NCBI GenBank assembly: GCA_014284505.1
Contig: JAAFYY010000001.1
Coordinates: forward strand, 2,542,001 to 2,606,000
Length of the DNA: 64,000 nt
Reading direction: 5' to 3'
Source of the DNA: Streptacidiphilus sp. 4-A2
GTDB taxonomy: Bacteria; Actinomycetota; Actinomycetes; Streptomycetales; Streptomycetaceae
In this document: positions 10,031-18,712 of the stretch, one piece after another
How the letters are laid out: each line of letters opens with the position of its first letter
How positions within the stretch are numbered: the first letter of the stretch is position 1
Made by a program: the position numbers and the translations under genes
The notes under the pieces: generated by a model
Seen by the model: only the letters and a program-made list of their open reading frames with translations
Databases searched by the model: none
Told to the model about the DNA's origin: nothing

Positions 10031-11347
10031 TCACTCCCCGGGGTTCGGACGGCTCAGCAGGAAGCGTTCGCCGCCGAGGTCCGCGACCACGTCGAGCCGG
10101 CCGCCGAGGGCCTCGACATAGGCGGCCAGGGTGCGCAGTTCGGTGGCACCGGACTCGGCGCGCTCGATCGCCACCACTGTCTCCGGCGAGACCTGCATCC
10201 TTGCGGCCAACTGCGTTTCGGTGAGGCCCGACTGACGGCGTACCTGGGAGAGCGGACGCATCCGGTTCCTGGCGACCAGCCGGGCGGCGCCGGACTCCAG
10301 TTCCTCGGCCCGGCCCGGAAAGAACGCGTCGAGGAACGACTCCTTGCGGTACGAGGCGAAAGCGGCGCCGAACGGCGGGCTCGGCGCCTCGCCTGCCGCT
10401 TCGGCCGCGACCACCGCCGCTCTCGCGAACAGCAAGCTCCTGGCCTGGGGCAGCACCTCGTCGTACCAGGTGAACCAGTTGCCCGGACGCACTGCGGCGG
10501 CGAGCAGCACCACGGTGTCGGCGGCAGGCGCGGGACTGACGGCGAACAGGATCCGGATCCCCTCCTCGGCAGGCGATCCGGGCCGCAGTTCCAGCAGGTC
10601 GGCCTCCTGCCGACCGGGATCCCACTCGACCGTGCCGCCCAGTTCCTGCTTCAGTTGCCGCAGTTCCTGCTCACGGGCGTGCGCGCTGCCCAGTACGTCC
10701 TCGGCGTGCGCTCGCGCGGTGGTGACCGGATCGTCCGTATCCGGACCGGGGACTTCGGGACCGTCGAGAGCGGCGCACGCCTCGCTGATCGCAGCCTGGG
10801 CCAGCCCGGCGGTGTAGACGGCCTTCGCGGTCTCCTTGCGTGACCGGAAGGAGTCCACCTGCTGCTGCATCCGTTGGCCGGCCGCGGTGAGCTTGTCCTC
10901 CTCGCCCCGCAGCGTCTCGTACGCCGCAGTCACCCTGGTGACCTCCGCGGACATCGCCGATCGGCGTGCCAGTGCCTCCTGGGCCAGATCGTTCCGACCG
11001 AGACCGGCGGCCTTGCGGCCCTGTTCAGCCAGGGTCCGGCACTGCTGCCCGAGCTGTTCGAGCTGGAGCTCCAGCCGCTTGCGCGAGGTCGCCACATCCG
11101 CGACACCTCGGCGGATCTGCTGCAACAAGCCCAACTGGCTTTGATAGGTGTGGTCGAGAGCCCGCCGGGGATCCTGCGCGCGGAGCATGGGCTCCACCGC
11201 GACGACCAGCGGCGGCTCCAGCCCGCCCCCCTCGTCGAACAGCGCGGTCACTGCCTCGCCGACGAGCCTGGCCGCCGGAAGCCCGTCGGCCACAAGCCCG
11301 TTCAGCCAGGCCCTGACTTCGTCGGCCATCTCCACCCGTAACGCCAT
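10031..11347 (-). CDS. HigB-like toxin split by a PspA coiled coil and fused to an XRE antitoxin
   Basis: This intact 438-residue protein looks like a toxin-antitoxin pair in one chain. Residues 1-48 (ADEVRAWLNGLVADG) match the first half of the phage Gp49/HigB RelE-like fold. Residues about 50-195 are a PspA/IM30-like coiled coil (QDPRRALDHTYQSQL, GRNDLAQEALARRS, SRKETAKAVYTAG). Residues about 238-310 resume HigB (LLELRPGS, GIRILFAVSPA, AVRPGNWFTWYDEVLPQA). Residues 363-425 form a HigA-like XRE helix-turn-helix (SGLTETQLAARMQVSPETV, LAAYVEALGGRLDVV). ATG 11347 follows GGGAGG by about 8 nt. By analogy it may sense membrane stress through the PspA part and repress its own promoter. Whether the toxin is active is unknown. 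Confidence 0.8.
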   Translation of the reverse strand: MALRVEMADEVRAWLNGLVADGLPAARLVGEAVTALFDEGGGLEPPLVVAVEPMLRAQDPRRALDHTYQSQLGLLQQIRRGVADVATSRKRLELQLEQLGQQCRTLAEQGRKAAGLGRNDLAQEALARRSAMSAEVTRVTAAYETLRGEEDKLTAAGQRMQQQVDSFRSRKETAKAVYTAGLAQAAISEACAALDGPEVPGPDTDDPVTTARAHAEDVLGSAHAREQELRQLKQELGGTVEWDPGRQEADLLELRPGSPAEEGIRILFAVSPAPAADTVVLLAAAVRPGNWFTWYDEVLPQARSLLFARAAVVAAEAAGEAPSPPFGAAFASYRKESFLDAFFPGRAEELESGAARLVARNRMRPLSQVRRQSGLTETQLAARMQVSPETVVAIERAESGATELRTLAAYVEALGGRLDVVADLGGERFLLSRPNPGE

Positions 11348-11456
11348 GGCGGTACCTCCCCTGGGTGCTGCTGGACGTCCGGCCACTCTCGCAAGGAAGC
11401 CGGGCTCACGGCAAGACACGGATCGCGCCCTTGCCCGGAGCGTGCGTTCAACGGCC

Positions 11457-11899
11457 TCAGTGCCAGTCGCTGATCTGCACATCCCGTGGAGCCGGAGCCC
11501 CCTGCCCGGTCTCCGCCAGGGACTTGAGGCTCATCAGGAACGAGCCCCACTTGGTGCTGCAGTGATGCATGAACTCCACCGGCTCCTGCCAGCCCTGGTG
11601 CTTGAACAGCACGATGGTGTAGTCGCCGTCCTGGCGGAGGTCCCAGTCGATCGTCGTCCCGATCCACTCCCCGGGGCCGTCGACCACCCGCCACACCACC
11701 CGCTCGCGGGGTGCAGCTCGACGACCTCCATGTCGAAGCCGCCGACCGGGAATCGGAACTCGAGTACGCCGCCGACGTCGGCGCTGCCCCTGGTGTCGTC
11801 GGTCCACCAGCCGGCGAGGCCTTCGACGGTCGTCAGTGCGTCGTACACCTTCTCCGGTGTCGGGGTCTTGACCCCGATCCTGTGCAGAATGTCCACCAT
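11457..11899 (-). CDS. SRPBCC/AHSA1-family protein (one frameshift)
   Basis: The helix-grip (START/AHSA1) fold is recognised from the beginning VDILHRIGVKTPTPEKVYDA, LAGWWTDDTRGSADVGG and the C-terminal part WRVVDGPGEWIGTTIDWDLR, FKHQGWQEPVEFMHHCSTKW. The halves are in different frames: near 11710 a G is missing (expected ELHPGERVVW), and 443 nt is one short of 148 codons. The ATG at 11899 follows GGAG. It is the last gene of the SRPBCC-ArsR-SRPBCC operon. Members bind small hydrophobic ligands; the ligand here is not known. Confidence 0.8.
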
Positions 11900-11919
11900 T
11901 TCGGGTCTCCTTGATCTCG

Positions 11920-12269
11920 TCAGTCGTGCTGGGTGCGCTGGATCGCTCGGCGATGCGCTTGATCCGGTGCAGTCGGGCGTCCCAGGCCGAGCCGACGGAG
12001 GCCAGCTGGGCGACCGCACGGGCGAGCTGGGCGTCGTCCACCCGGTACCGCTTCTCCCGGCCCGCCGGTTCCGCCCGGACCAGGCCGACCCGGTCGAGGA
12101 CGCCGAGGTGCTTGGCCACTGCCTGGCGGGTGACCGGCAGCTGCTGGGCGAGCGTGGTCGCGGTGCCGTGGCCCTCGGTGAGCAGCAGGTCGAGCATGCG
12201 GCGCCGGGTCGGATCGCCTATCGCGGACCAGAGGTCGTCGTCGACGTGCCCGGCCGCCACGGTGGTCAC
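11920..12269 (-). CDS. ArsR-family transcriptional regulator
   Basis: A winged helix is clear: LWSAIGDPTRRRMLDLLL, TATTLAQQLPVTRQAVAKHL, GVLDRVGLVRAEPAGREKRY. No metal-binding cysteines are visible, as in the non-metal ArsR regulators that accompany SRPBCC proteins. The GTG start at 12269 overlaps the stop of the upstream SRPBCC gene (GTGA), showing an operon. The coding frame runs on past the expected end without a stop; a TGA in the next frame at 11920 gives a length exactly one base short of whole codons, so I place the end there. It probably represses this operon through the twin palindromes near 12745 and 12790. Confidence 0.82.
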
Positions 12270-12726
12270 GGCCGCACATCCAGCGTCGCGACATACGGTG
12301 CCAGCCTCGGCAGATAGAAGTCCCAGCCGGTGACGTGCTCCTGGTACTGCTGCTCAAGGACGGCGATCTCCCAGCCCATCTCGCGGAAACCGGTCTCGGT
12401 CATCCGCAGCAGCGTCCCGCCGCCCGACGGGTCAGTTCGAAGGTGACGAGCAGCGAGTTGCCCTCGGCCGCGACCTCGCCGGCCGGGTGTGTCCAGCGGA
12501 ACGAGAACGTCTTCGGCGGTCGCGCGTCGATGACGGTGAACTGCGCCACCATCCCGTCGGCGTCGCGGTCGCCGAAGACGATCTCCCCCGCCGACCCGGG
12601 CACCGGCTCGAACCGGGCGTCGTCCGGCCACCACTCCTTGAGATGGTCGGGACTGCTCACCACCTCGAACACGATGTCGGGCGCTGCCTCGACGTAGATC
12701 TCGCGCTCGATGGCTCCGAACTCCAT
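12266..12726 (-). CDS. SRPBCC/AHSA1-family protein, first gene of operon (one frameshift)
   Basis: Begins EFGAIEREIYVEAAPDIVFE and carries DHLKEWWPDDARFEP, FSFRWTHPAG and, after a shift, LRMTETGFREMGWE with DFYLPRLAPYVATL at the end. One C is missing in a C-run near 12422 (expected ELTPSGGGTLL); 461 nt is one short of 154 codons. The ATG at 12726 has GGAGG about 6 nt upstream. The start region abuts one of two ArsR-type palindromes, so translation and transcription of the operon are probably both covered by the repressor. Confidence 0.82.
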
Positions 12727-12737
12727 GACACCCTCCT

Positions 12738-12797
12738 GCAACCATTGGTTGCCTGTCAGGCTAGTCCGGAGACCGCGATCGCGCAACCATTGGTTGC
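12738..12797. promoter_or_regulatory. Twin palindromic operators of the ArsR/SRPBCC operon
   Basis: GCAACCATTGGTTGC occurs twice, at 12738-12752 and 12783-12797, with 45 bp between equivalent points (about four helical turns). Each is palindromic outside the central base. One adjoins the ribosome binding site of the first SRPBCC gene. This is a typical arrangement for autoregulation by the ArsR protein encoded in the operon. Confidence 0.75.
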
Positions 12798-12815
12798 ACC
12801 TTCAGCGTGCTGCGG

Positions 12816-14976
12816 CTACTCGGCGACCAGCGCCAGCACTGCCTGGTCGTCGTCGGTGACCTGGCCGGTGAAGGCGTCGACGGCGCCGGTGACCGCGTCG
12901 ATGATCCGGTGCACGTCGTTGATCCCGGTGGTCGACCGGATGGCGGCGGCGAGGCGTTCCTCGGTGAAGAAATTCCCGGCCGGGTCACGGGCCTCCAGGA
13001 TTCCGTCGGTCACCAGCACCAGGCTGTCCCCGCTGCCCAGGGTGAACGAGTCCAGGACCAGCTCCGGGTCGGCGGAGACCCCGAGGAGCTGGCCGGCCGG
13101 GCTGGGACTGACCACGACGCCGTTGGCCCGGCGCACCATGGGGGGCGGGTGCCCGGCCCGGACCATGCTCACGGCGATCCCCTCACGCGTCCGCCGCAGC
13201 TCGGCATAGATCATGGTCACAAAGCTCTCGCCGTTGTCCCCCGGCCCAGCAGCGCGTCGTTGACCGCCTGCGCCACCGCGCCCGGGTCGGCAGCAGCGGA
13301 GCCACCGCCCGGGCGGTGTTGCGGACCAGCGCGGTGGTGGTCGCCGCGTAGGCACCCCGGCCGCAGACGTCCCCGATGATCAGCCCCACCAGTCCCCGGG
13401 AGCGGGAAGACGTCGTAGAAGTCCCCGCCGATGTCCAGTCCCTCGCCCGCCGGCCGGTAGGAGGCGGCCAGCTGCGCGCCGGGAACCACCGGCAGGGCCG
13501 CCAGCAGCAGCGCCGGCCTGGAGGTCGTGCGCCAACCGCGCCCGCTGGTCGTACTGGCGCGTGGTCTCGGCGCCGGCCGCGGCGATGCGGGCGAGCTCCT
13601 CCGCGAGGGCGATCGCCGCGCGTCCAGCGGCTGCTCCTCGGTCGCCACCAGCGTCAGCGCGCCGAAGGTATGCCCCCGGGCGTTGAGCGGGAAGCAGGCC
13701 TGCCCGGTGATCCGCAGGCCCAGATCCTGCCACGGCCCGAGGGAGCGGTCCGGCTGACCTCGCTCGCGCCGGTCGCGAGCACGCGCCCGACCAGGGAGTC
13801 CGGGGAGTGTTCCGGCGTCTCGGCCGCCAGCAGCTCCTCGGCCTGGCGGGGCAGCTCCGGCGCGACGCCGACGGCCACCCGCCGGATCCGGCCCTCCTCC
13901 AGCACGTCGATGACGCAGACCGGGCTCAGGGCCGCTACCGCGATCCGTGCCATCTGCTGCATGTTCTGCGGGTAGTGCTCCTCCTCGCTGACCGCGGTGC
14001 TGGAGTCGAGCAGGAACGCCAGATCGGAGCTGAGGGCCTGCTCGCTCTCGTGCGCCCGGCGGCGCGCCTGCTCGGTCCGGTGGCGCTCGATGGCAAGGGC
14101 CGCGGTGCGGGTGAAGACGATGCTCAGGTCGAGATCGTCCTCGTTCAGGGCCCGTGGCGTGCGGTGGTACATGGCGAAGGTACCGAGCAGTTCCCCGGTG
14201 CCGGTCATGATGGGGGCGGACCAGCAGGCCGCGAGCCCGGCCCGGCGGGCCAGGTCCCGGTAGTCGTCCCAGAGCGGATCCACGGCGATGTCGCTGACCA
14301 CCACCATCTCCCGGCGGTACGCGGCGGTCCCGCAGGAGCCCTCCCTCGGCCCGATCTCGGTGTCGTCGATGGCCTCGTTGTAGAAGTCGGGAAGGCTCGG
14401 GGCCGCTCCGTGCACCAGTCGGCTTCCGGTCGCGTCGAGCAGCAGCACGGAACTGAGCACCTTGGGTGAGAGCTTCTCGATGGCCCGGCACATGCCGTCC
14501 AGGACTTCGGACAGGGGCGCGTCCCGGGCTATCTGTTCAAGCAGTACCTGCTGCTCGGTGGCCAGCCGGTGGGCGGCGCGGGGCCGGGTCACATCCACCG
14601 CGAGAAAGGCCACGCCGCGGACCTGCCCGGCCGGGTCGCGGCGGGGTTCGAAGCTGAAGTCGAAGTACCGCTGGCGCGCCTTGCCCGCTGGTCCGAGCAG
14701 CACGGGGGCGCCGCGGGCGACGAACGGCTCCCCGTCGCGGTAGACCGCGTCCAGCAGCTCCAGCAGGCCCTGGTGGACCAGCTCGGGCACCGCCTTCGCC
14801 ACCGGACGGCCGAGCAGGGCGGAGCCCTGGCCGACTCCGACAGCCTCGAAGAACGCCTCGTTCGCTCCTTCGAGCACGTGGTCGGCGCCACTGAGCACAG
14901 CGAAGATCACCGGGGCATGGGTGAACATGCCTGCCAGCAGGTCGGAGCTGCTAGCGCTGTCGGCGGGTGTGTTCAT
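12816..14976 (-). CDS. PAS-GAF-GAF-SpoIIE phosphatase (about five frameshifts)
   Basis: The N-terminal 400 residues are intact: a PAS domain (FTHAPVIFAVLSGADHVLEG, AFFEAVGVGQ), a GAF domain (LLLDATGSRLVHGAAPSLP, ACWSAPIMTGTGELLGTF), and the start of a second GAF. Beyond 13750 the frame changes near 13745, 13630, 13505, 13390 and 13250, but each segment fits: CFPLNARGHTFGALTLVA, QYDQRARLAHDLQA, SYRPAGEGLDIGGDFYDVFP, GLIIGDVCGRGAYAATTTAL, and finally MVRAGHPPPMVRRANGVVV to LVTDGILEARD. It is the second SpoIIE-type phosphatase within 12 kb and probably acts in anti-sigma partner switching. Position of the start (14976) is moderately certain. Confidence 0.8.
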
Positions 14977-15648
14977 CGCTGCGATCCGTGGTCTCGGCTC
15001 CGGACTCCATAGCATCAGCCTGGACCCGGCCACGCGAGGGAACAAGTCGGCCCTCGGAATGCCGGGCCTCGAGCAGGAGCAGAACCGCCTCCGGGACCGT
15101 CGCCGATGCGGTGACGGTCCCGGAATGCGCGTTCCGAGCGGGGGGTGGCTGATCGTGCTGTGTGCCGGAGCGCGGGCGGCTCGGTCGGCGAGGCTGAAGT
15201 CGCCGTCCACCGGTGCGGCGATCTTGTCGACGACGGTGAGCCAGATCGATCCCCGGGTGTCGACCGGGACGTAACGGTTGACCGTGCTGTTGTCGCCGAG
15301 CTGACCGGTGGCGTTGCAACCCCGGGCCCGGACGATTCCGCCTTCGCACCGGGCCGGGCTGTGGTTGAGCCCGGCGGCGATGGCGACCACCCTGCTGAGG
15401 CCTTCGAGCCGGGCCGGGAGGGAGCCGTCGGTGTGGGTGCCGTTGCCCGGTCCGCACCGCCGGCGGCGGGGTCCGCTCCCGGACCGGCCCCGCCGCCCGC
15501 ACGCGACGCGAGTGCCGCGATGGATCCAACCTGACTGTGCTGTACGTGTGTTGACGCATGTGTCGGTTGTCTCGTCTACGATCGGCACGGGCGGTGTCGT
15601 ACCCGGTGCGACGGATGGCCGCCACGCCGGGACGGGAGTTGAGGAGCA
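14977..15648. other. Gap between SpoIIE phosphatase and DRE-TIM gene
   Basis: Apart from an RCC1-like fragment (described separately) there is no gene here. Long open frames reflect GC bias only. The final 100 nt (15540-15640) are relatively AT-richer and probably hold the promoter of the DRE-TIM gene. Confidence 0.5.
15250..15445 (-). pseudogene. RCC1-repeat fragment
   Basis: A single stretch reading LEGLSRVVAIAAGLNHSPA, then GCNATGQLGDNSTVNRYVPV fits the RCC1 beta-propeller repeat (consensus with AIAAG..HSLAL, WG.N..GQLGDGTT..R..PV). One repeat plus edges is present, whereas propellers need about seven. No start, signal peptide or flanking repeats were found, so it is a remnant of a secreted or cytosolic RCC1 protein. 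Confidence 0.6.
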
Positions 15649-16912
15649 GTGGCGGCAGTGGACGTGGTGCGGGAGTCGGCCCGGGCCGGCCGGGTGGTGT
15701 TCTTCGAGGAGTCCGCGCGCGACGGGGCACAGGCGAAGACGCTGATGAGTGCCGGTTTCCGGGTGCGGCTGGCCCGTGAGCAGGGAGCGGTGTTCGGCGC
15801 GGACGGGCCGAGGCATGTGGTGTTCGCCGCGGGTTTCCCCTCGGTGTGCGCACAGGAGTTCGAGGCCACGCGTCAGGTCGCGCTGGAGGCGCAGGGTTCG
15901 GTGAGTCCCGCGGCGATCTGCCGGGGTACGGTGCAGGACGTCCGGTTGGCTCTGAGCGCGGTTCGAGGCGCTGTCCACGCACGGGTGATGGTGATTGTGG
16001 CGGCGTCGGAGGCGACCGCCCGCGCCCTGGTGCACAGTGACGCCCGCAAGGCCCTGGCCGACGGGCTGGACGTGGTCAAGGAGGCCGTGGACCTGGCCGA
16101 CGGCGTCGCGGTCGACGTGTGCCTGGTGGACGCTCCCCGCGCGGACCACGCCCTGATCGGCGAGTACGCGGGGGCGATGACGGCCCAGGGCGCGGGGACG
16201 ATTGTGCTGGCCGACACGGTCGGGGATCTGCTGCCGGGCCAGACGCGCACGCTGTTCCAGCAGGTCACGGCCGGTGCGGGGCGGATGCGGTACTCGTCTC
16301 GCACGTGCACAACGACCTCGGCCTGGGCCTGGCCAACACGCTGGCCGCGCTGGAGAGCGGGGTCAGGGTGGCTGCCTGCTCCTGGCTGGGCATGGCCGAG
16401 CGCAGCGGCATGGTGGCCACCGAGCAGTTGCTCTTTCTGCTCGGCCACGACCCGGTCAAGGCCGCACAGGTCCTGGGGCCCGGCTGCGAGCCGTGGTGGA
16501 CCGCGCCGGATCTGACCCGGCTGCCGGGGATCGCGCGGATGGTGTCCGCCGAGACCGGCGTCCCGCTCACCGTCACCACGCCCATCGTGGGCACCGGGGT
16601 CGCCACAATCTCCACCGGCACCCCTTCACCCACCCGCAGACGTTCCAGCCGTACGACCCCCAACTGCACCTGGGCCTGGCCCCGACCGTGGTGCTGACCC
16701 ATCTCGCCAGCCGGCGTGTCCTGCGCGCGGTTGCCGAACGCCTCGGCCACGACCTGGACCCGGCCCAGACCCGGACCGCCCTGGCCTGGGTCAAGGACCG
16801 CGCCTACCGACTGGGCCAGGCCGTCGTCGCGGACACCGACTTCGCCGCCTACCTCGACGGCCTCACCACCGTCACCACCGCAACCGCATCCGCTCCCGCT
16901 CCCGCATCCTGA
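15649..16912 (+). CDS. DRE-TIM metallolyase (HMGL/LeuA-like), two frameshifts
   Basis: The TIM-barrel of the HMG-CoA lyase/isopropylmalate synthase superfamily is seen: FFEESARDGAQAKTL (the DRE-type metal motif is altered to ARDGAQ), VDVCLVDAPRADHALIGEYA, IVLADTVGDLLPGQ, and the metal-binding HVHNDLGLGLANTLAAL followed by ACSWLGMAERSGMVATEQL. One G is missing in GGGG at 16277-16280 and one C near 16620; 1264 nt is two short of whole codons. The GTG start follows GAGGAG. The reaction should be a Claisen-type condensation or cleavage of an acyl-CoA or 2-oxoacid, but the substrate is not deducible. A YrdC-like gene follows 10 nt later, so the two are probably co-expressed. Confidence 0.75.
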
Positions 16913-16922
16913 ACGGACATCC

Positions 16923-17584
16923 ATGCCGGCCACCGCCCCGCTCGACACCGGCGCCGCCGCCGACGCCCTGACCACCGGACGGGCCGCCGTCCTGCCCAAC
17001 CCCAGCCCGCTCACCTACGTCGTCGCCGCCACCAGCCCGCAGGCCGTCAACGACGCCAAGGCCCGGCCCGCCGACCAGGAAGTCGCTCTGTGGGTCCACA
17101 GCGACACCACCTGGTCCGGCCTCGCCCCCACGCTCGACCTGACGCCTGCCGCCTTTAGCACGGCGCTGGACCTGCTGCGGGTGGAACTCGTCACGCTGCT
17201 GGTTCCGGTGCACGCCGGAACCACGCCACCGGCCTGGGCCCTGCCCGCACTGCGCGACGGACACCTCCTGCTCTTCGGCGCCCACTGGCAGCCCCTGGCC
17301 CACTTGCTGGCGCGCTTCCCACGCCTGTACGTCAGCAGTGCCAACCGCACCGGACAAGCCCCGGTAGCCACCGCAGCCGAGGCCAGGGCAATGTTCGGAC
17401 CAGGCACCCCCGTCACGGACGCCGACAGCCTGCGCGACACCGGCACCCCCATGCCGCCACCACCATGCTGCGCATCGCGCCCGACGGGGCACTGACCCAT
17501 GTCCGCCACGGAGCCCAGGACCGGGCGCACGGCGCGGACCCGGCCCACTACCTGGAACACCTGCGCACAGCAGGAGCCCGTTGA
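16923..17584 (+). CDS. Sua5/YrdC/YciO-type protein (one frameshift)
   Basis: YrdC domains bind ATP and carbamoyl-type substrates; TsaC makes threonylcarbamoyl-AMP for tRNA. Here AVNDAKARPADQEVALWVHS contains the K-x-R-P pattern, and FPRLYVSSANRTGQAPVATA contains the SAN-x-[ST]G signature. The usual T.Y(G) motif near the N-terminus is replaced by LPNPSPLTYVVAA, so it is a divergent member and probably not the housekeeping enzyme. One C is missing in the CCCCC run at 17446-17450; the corrected end reads LRIAPDGALTHVRHG to the stop at 17584. It is coupled to the DRE-TIM gene. Confidence 0.7.
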
Positions 17585-17672
17585 GGGCCCCGTGCCCCGG
17601 TTCAGGCTGCGGCCTCATAAGGCTGCTCGGTAAGCGGCGTCGCGCAAACCGGGGACGGGCTGTCGTGGGAGG

Positions 17673-18200
17673 TCAGCGGGTCTCGATGACGACCTTCTCG
17701 ATCACCACGTCCTGCACCGGCCGGTCGTTGCGGGAGTTCGTCTCTGTCGTGCCGATGGCGTCGACGACCTTCCGGCCGGCCTCGTTGGTGACCTCGCCGA
17801 AGATGGTGTGCTTGCCGGTGAGCCAGGTGGTCGGCGCGAGGGTGATGAAGAACTGGGACCCGTTGGTGCCCGGTCCGGCATTGGCCATGGCCAGCAGGTA
17901 GGGCTTGGTGAACGCCAGGTCCGGGTGGAACTCGTCGGCGAACTTGTACCCGGGCCCGCCCTGCCCGGTGCCCAGAGGATCGCCGCCCTGGACCATGAAG
18001 CCCTCGATGACCCGGTGGAACACCGTCCCGTCGTACAGCGGGTCAGTCCTCGACTGCCCGGTATTCGGGTCGACCCACTGCCGGTCGCCCTTCGCCAGCT
18101 CCACGAAGTTGCGTACCGTCTTGGGGGCGTGGTTCGGCAGGAGCCGGACCTCGATGTCGCCCTGGTTGGTCTTCAACGTCGCGTACAGCTCTTCCGCCAT
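17673..18200 (-). CDS. Cyclophilin-type peptidyl-prolyl cis-trans isomerase
   Basis: This is an intact 175-residue cytosolic cyclophilin. Diagnostic residues include FHRVIEGFMVQGGDPLGTG (catalytic Arg and the FMVQGGD signature), LLAMANAGPGTNGSQFFITL and WLTGKHTIFGEV. It accelerates prolyl isomerisation during folding. There is no signal peptide, and it matches the short streptomycete PpiA/CypA-like proteins. The gene stands alone and converges on the YrdC-like gene. Confidence 0.95.
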   Translation of the reverse strand: MAEELYATLKTNQGDIEVRLLPNHAPKTVRNFVELAKGDRQWVDPNTGQSRTDPLYDGTVFHRVIEGFMVQGGDPLGTGQGGPGYKFADEFHPDLAFTKPYLLAMANAGPGTNGSQFFITLAPTTWLTGKHTIFGEVTNEAGRKVVDAIGTTETNSRNDRPVQDVVIEKVVIETR

Positions 18201-18389
18201 GACGATCCTCCGGTGTACGGCCTACGGACCAGGCCAGTTTCCTGCGCCAGGCCGATCAACCCGGAGCGATGACACGGCATCTCACCCGCACGAGTGATGG
18301 GCACAGCGGGTGACGGTCAGGGCGCAGAACCGGGCGGGGCAATGTTGCGTGAAGCGTGAAGAAGGCGCCTCGCAAAGCCCCGGTACAGG

Positions 18390-18689
18390 TCACCACTCGA
18401 TGCCGATGCCGTCACTCACCGGCGGCGCAGGCGGAACGGAGAGATAGCCGCAGTCGTACAGCGCCCGCCGCAGGACCACTCCGGCGGTGTTGTCCGCCGC
18501 CATCTGGTCCGCCACCTTCACCTGGCAGGCGAACGTGTAGGAGGCAAGCTCGGGGTCAGGGGTGAACGTCTGGCTCTGAGCATCGACATGCGCCCCGTGT
18601 TCAGCCAACGACACCTCGATCCGGCGGAGCCCCTGATCGGTCAGCGCCTCGGGGAAGACAAAGCTGCTCCTGCCCAGGTATTCGCCCAT
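18390..18689 (-). CDS. Small hypothetical protein, 99 aa
   Basis: Starting at the ATG at 18689, the product reads GEYLGRSSFVFPEALTDQGL and DPELASYTFACQVKVADQMA and ends PPVSDGIGIEW. It looks like a compact alpha/beta soluble protein. No family is recognised and the ribosome binding site is weak. It follows the membrane protein gene on the same strand. Confidence 0.5.
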   Translation of the reverse strand: MGEYLGRSSFVFPEALTDQGLRRIEVSLAEHGAHVDAQSQTFTPDPELASYTFACQVKVADQMAADNTAGVVLRRALYDCGYLSVPPAPPVSDGIGIEW

Positions 18690-18712
18690 GATGCCTGGTA
18701 CCGCCCTTCGTC

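Noticed and set aside
11457..12269. ArsR-SRPBCC fusion protein
   Set aside because: The joined frame arises from indels; the SRPBCC gene has its own ATG with GGAG, and the linking residues are nonsense.
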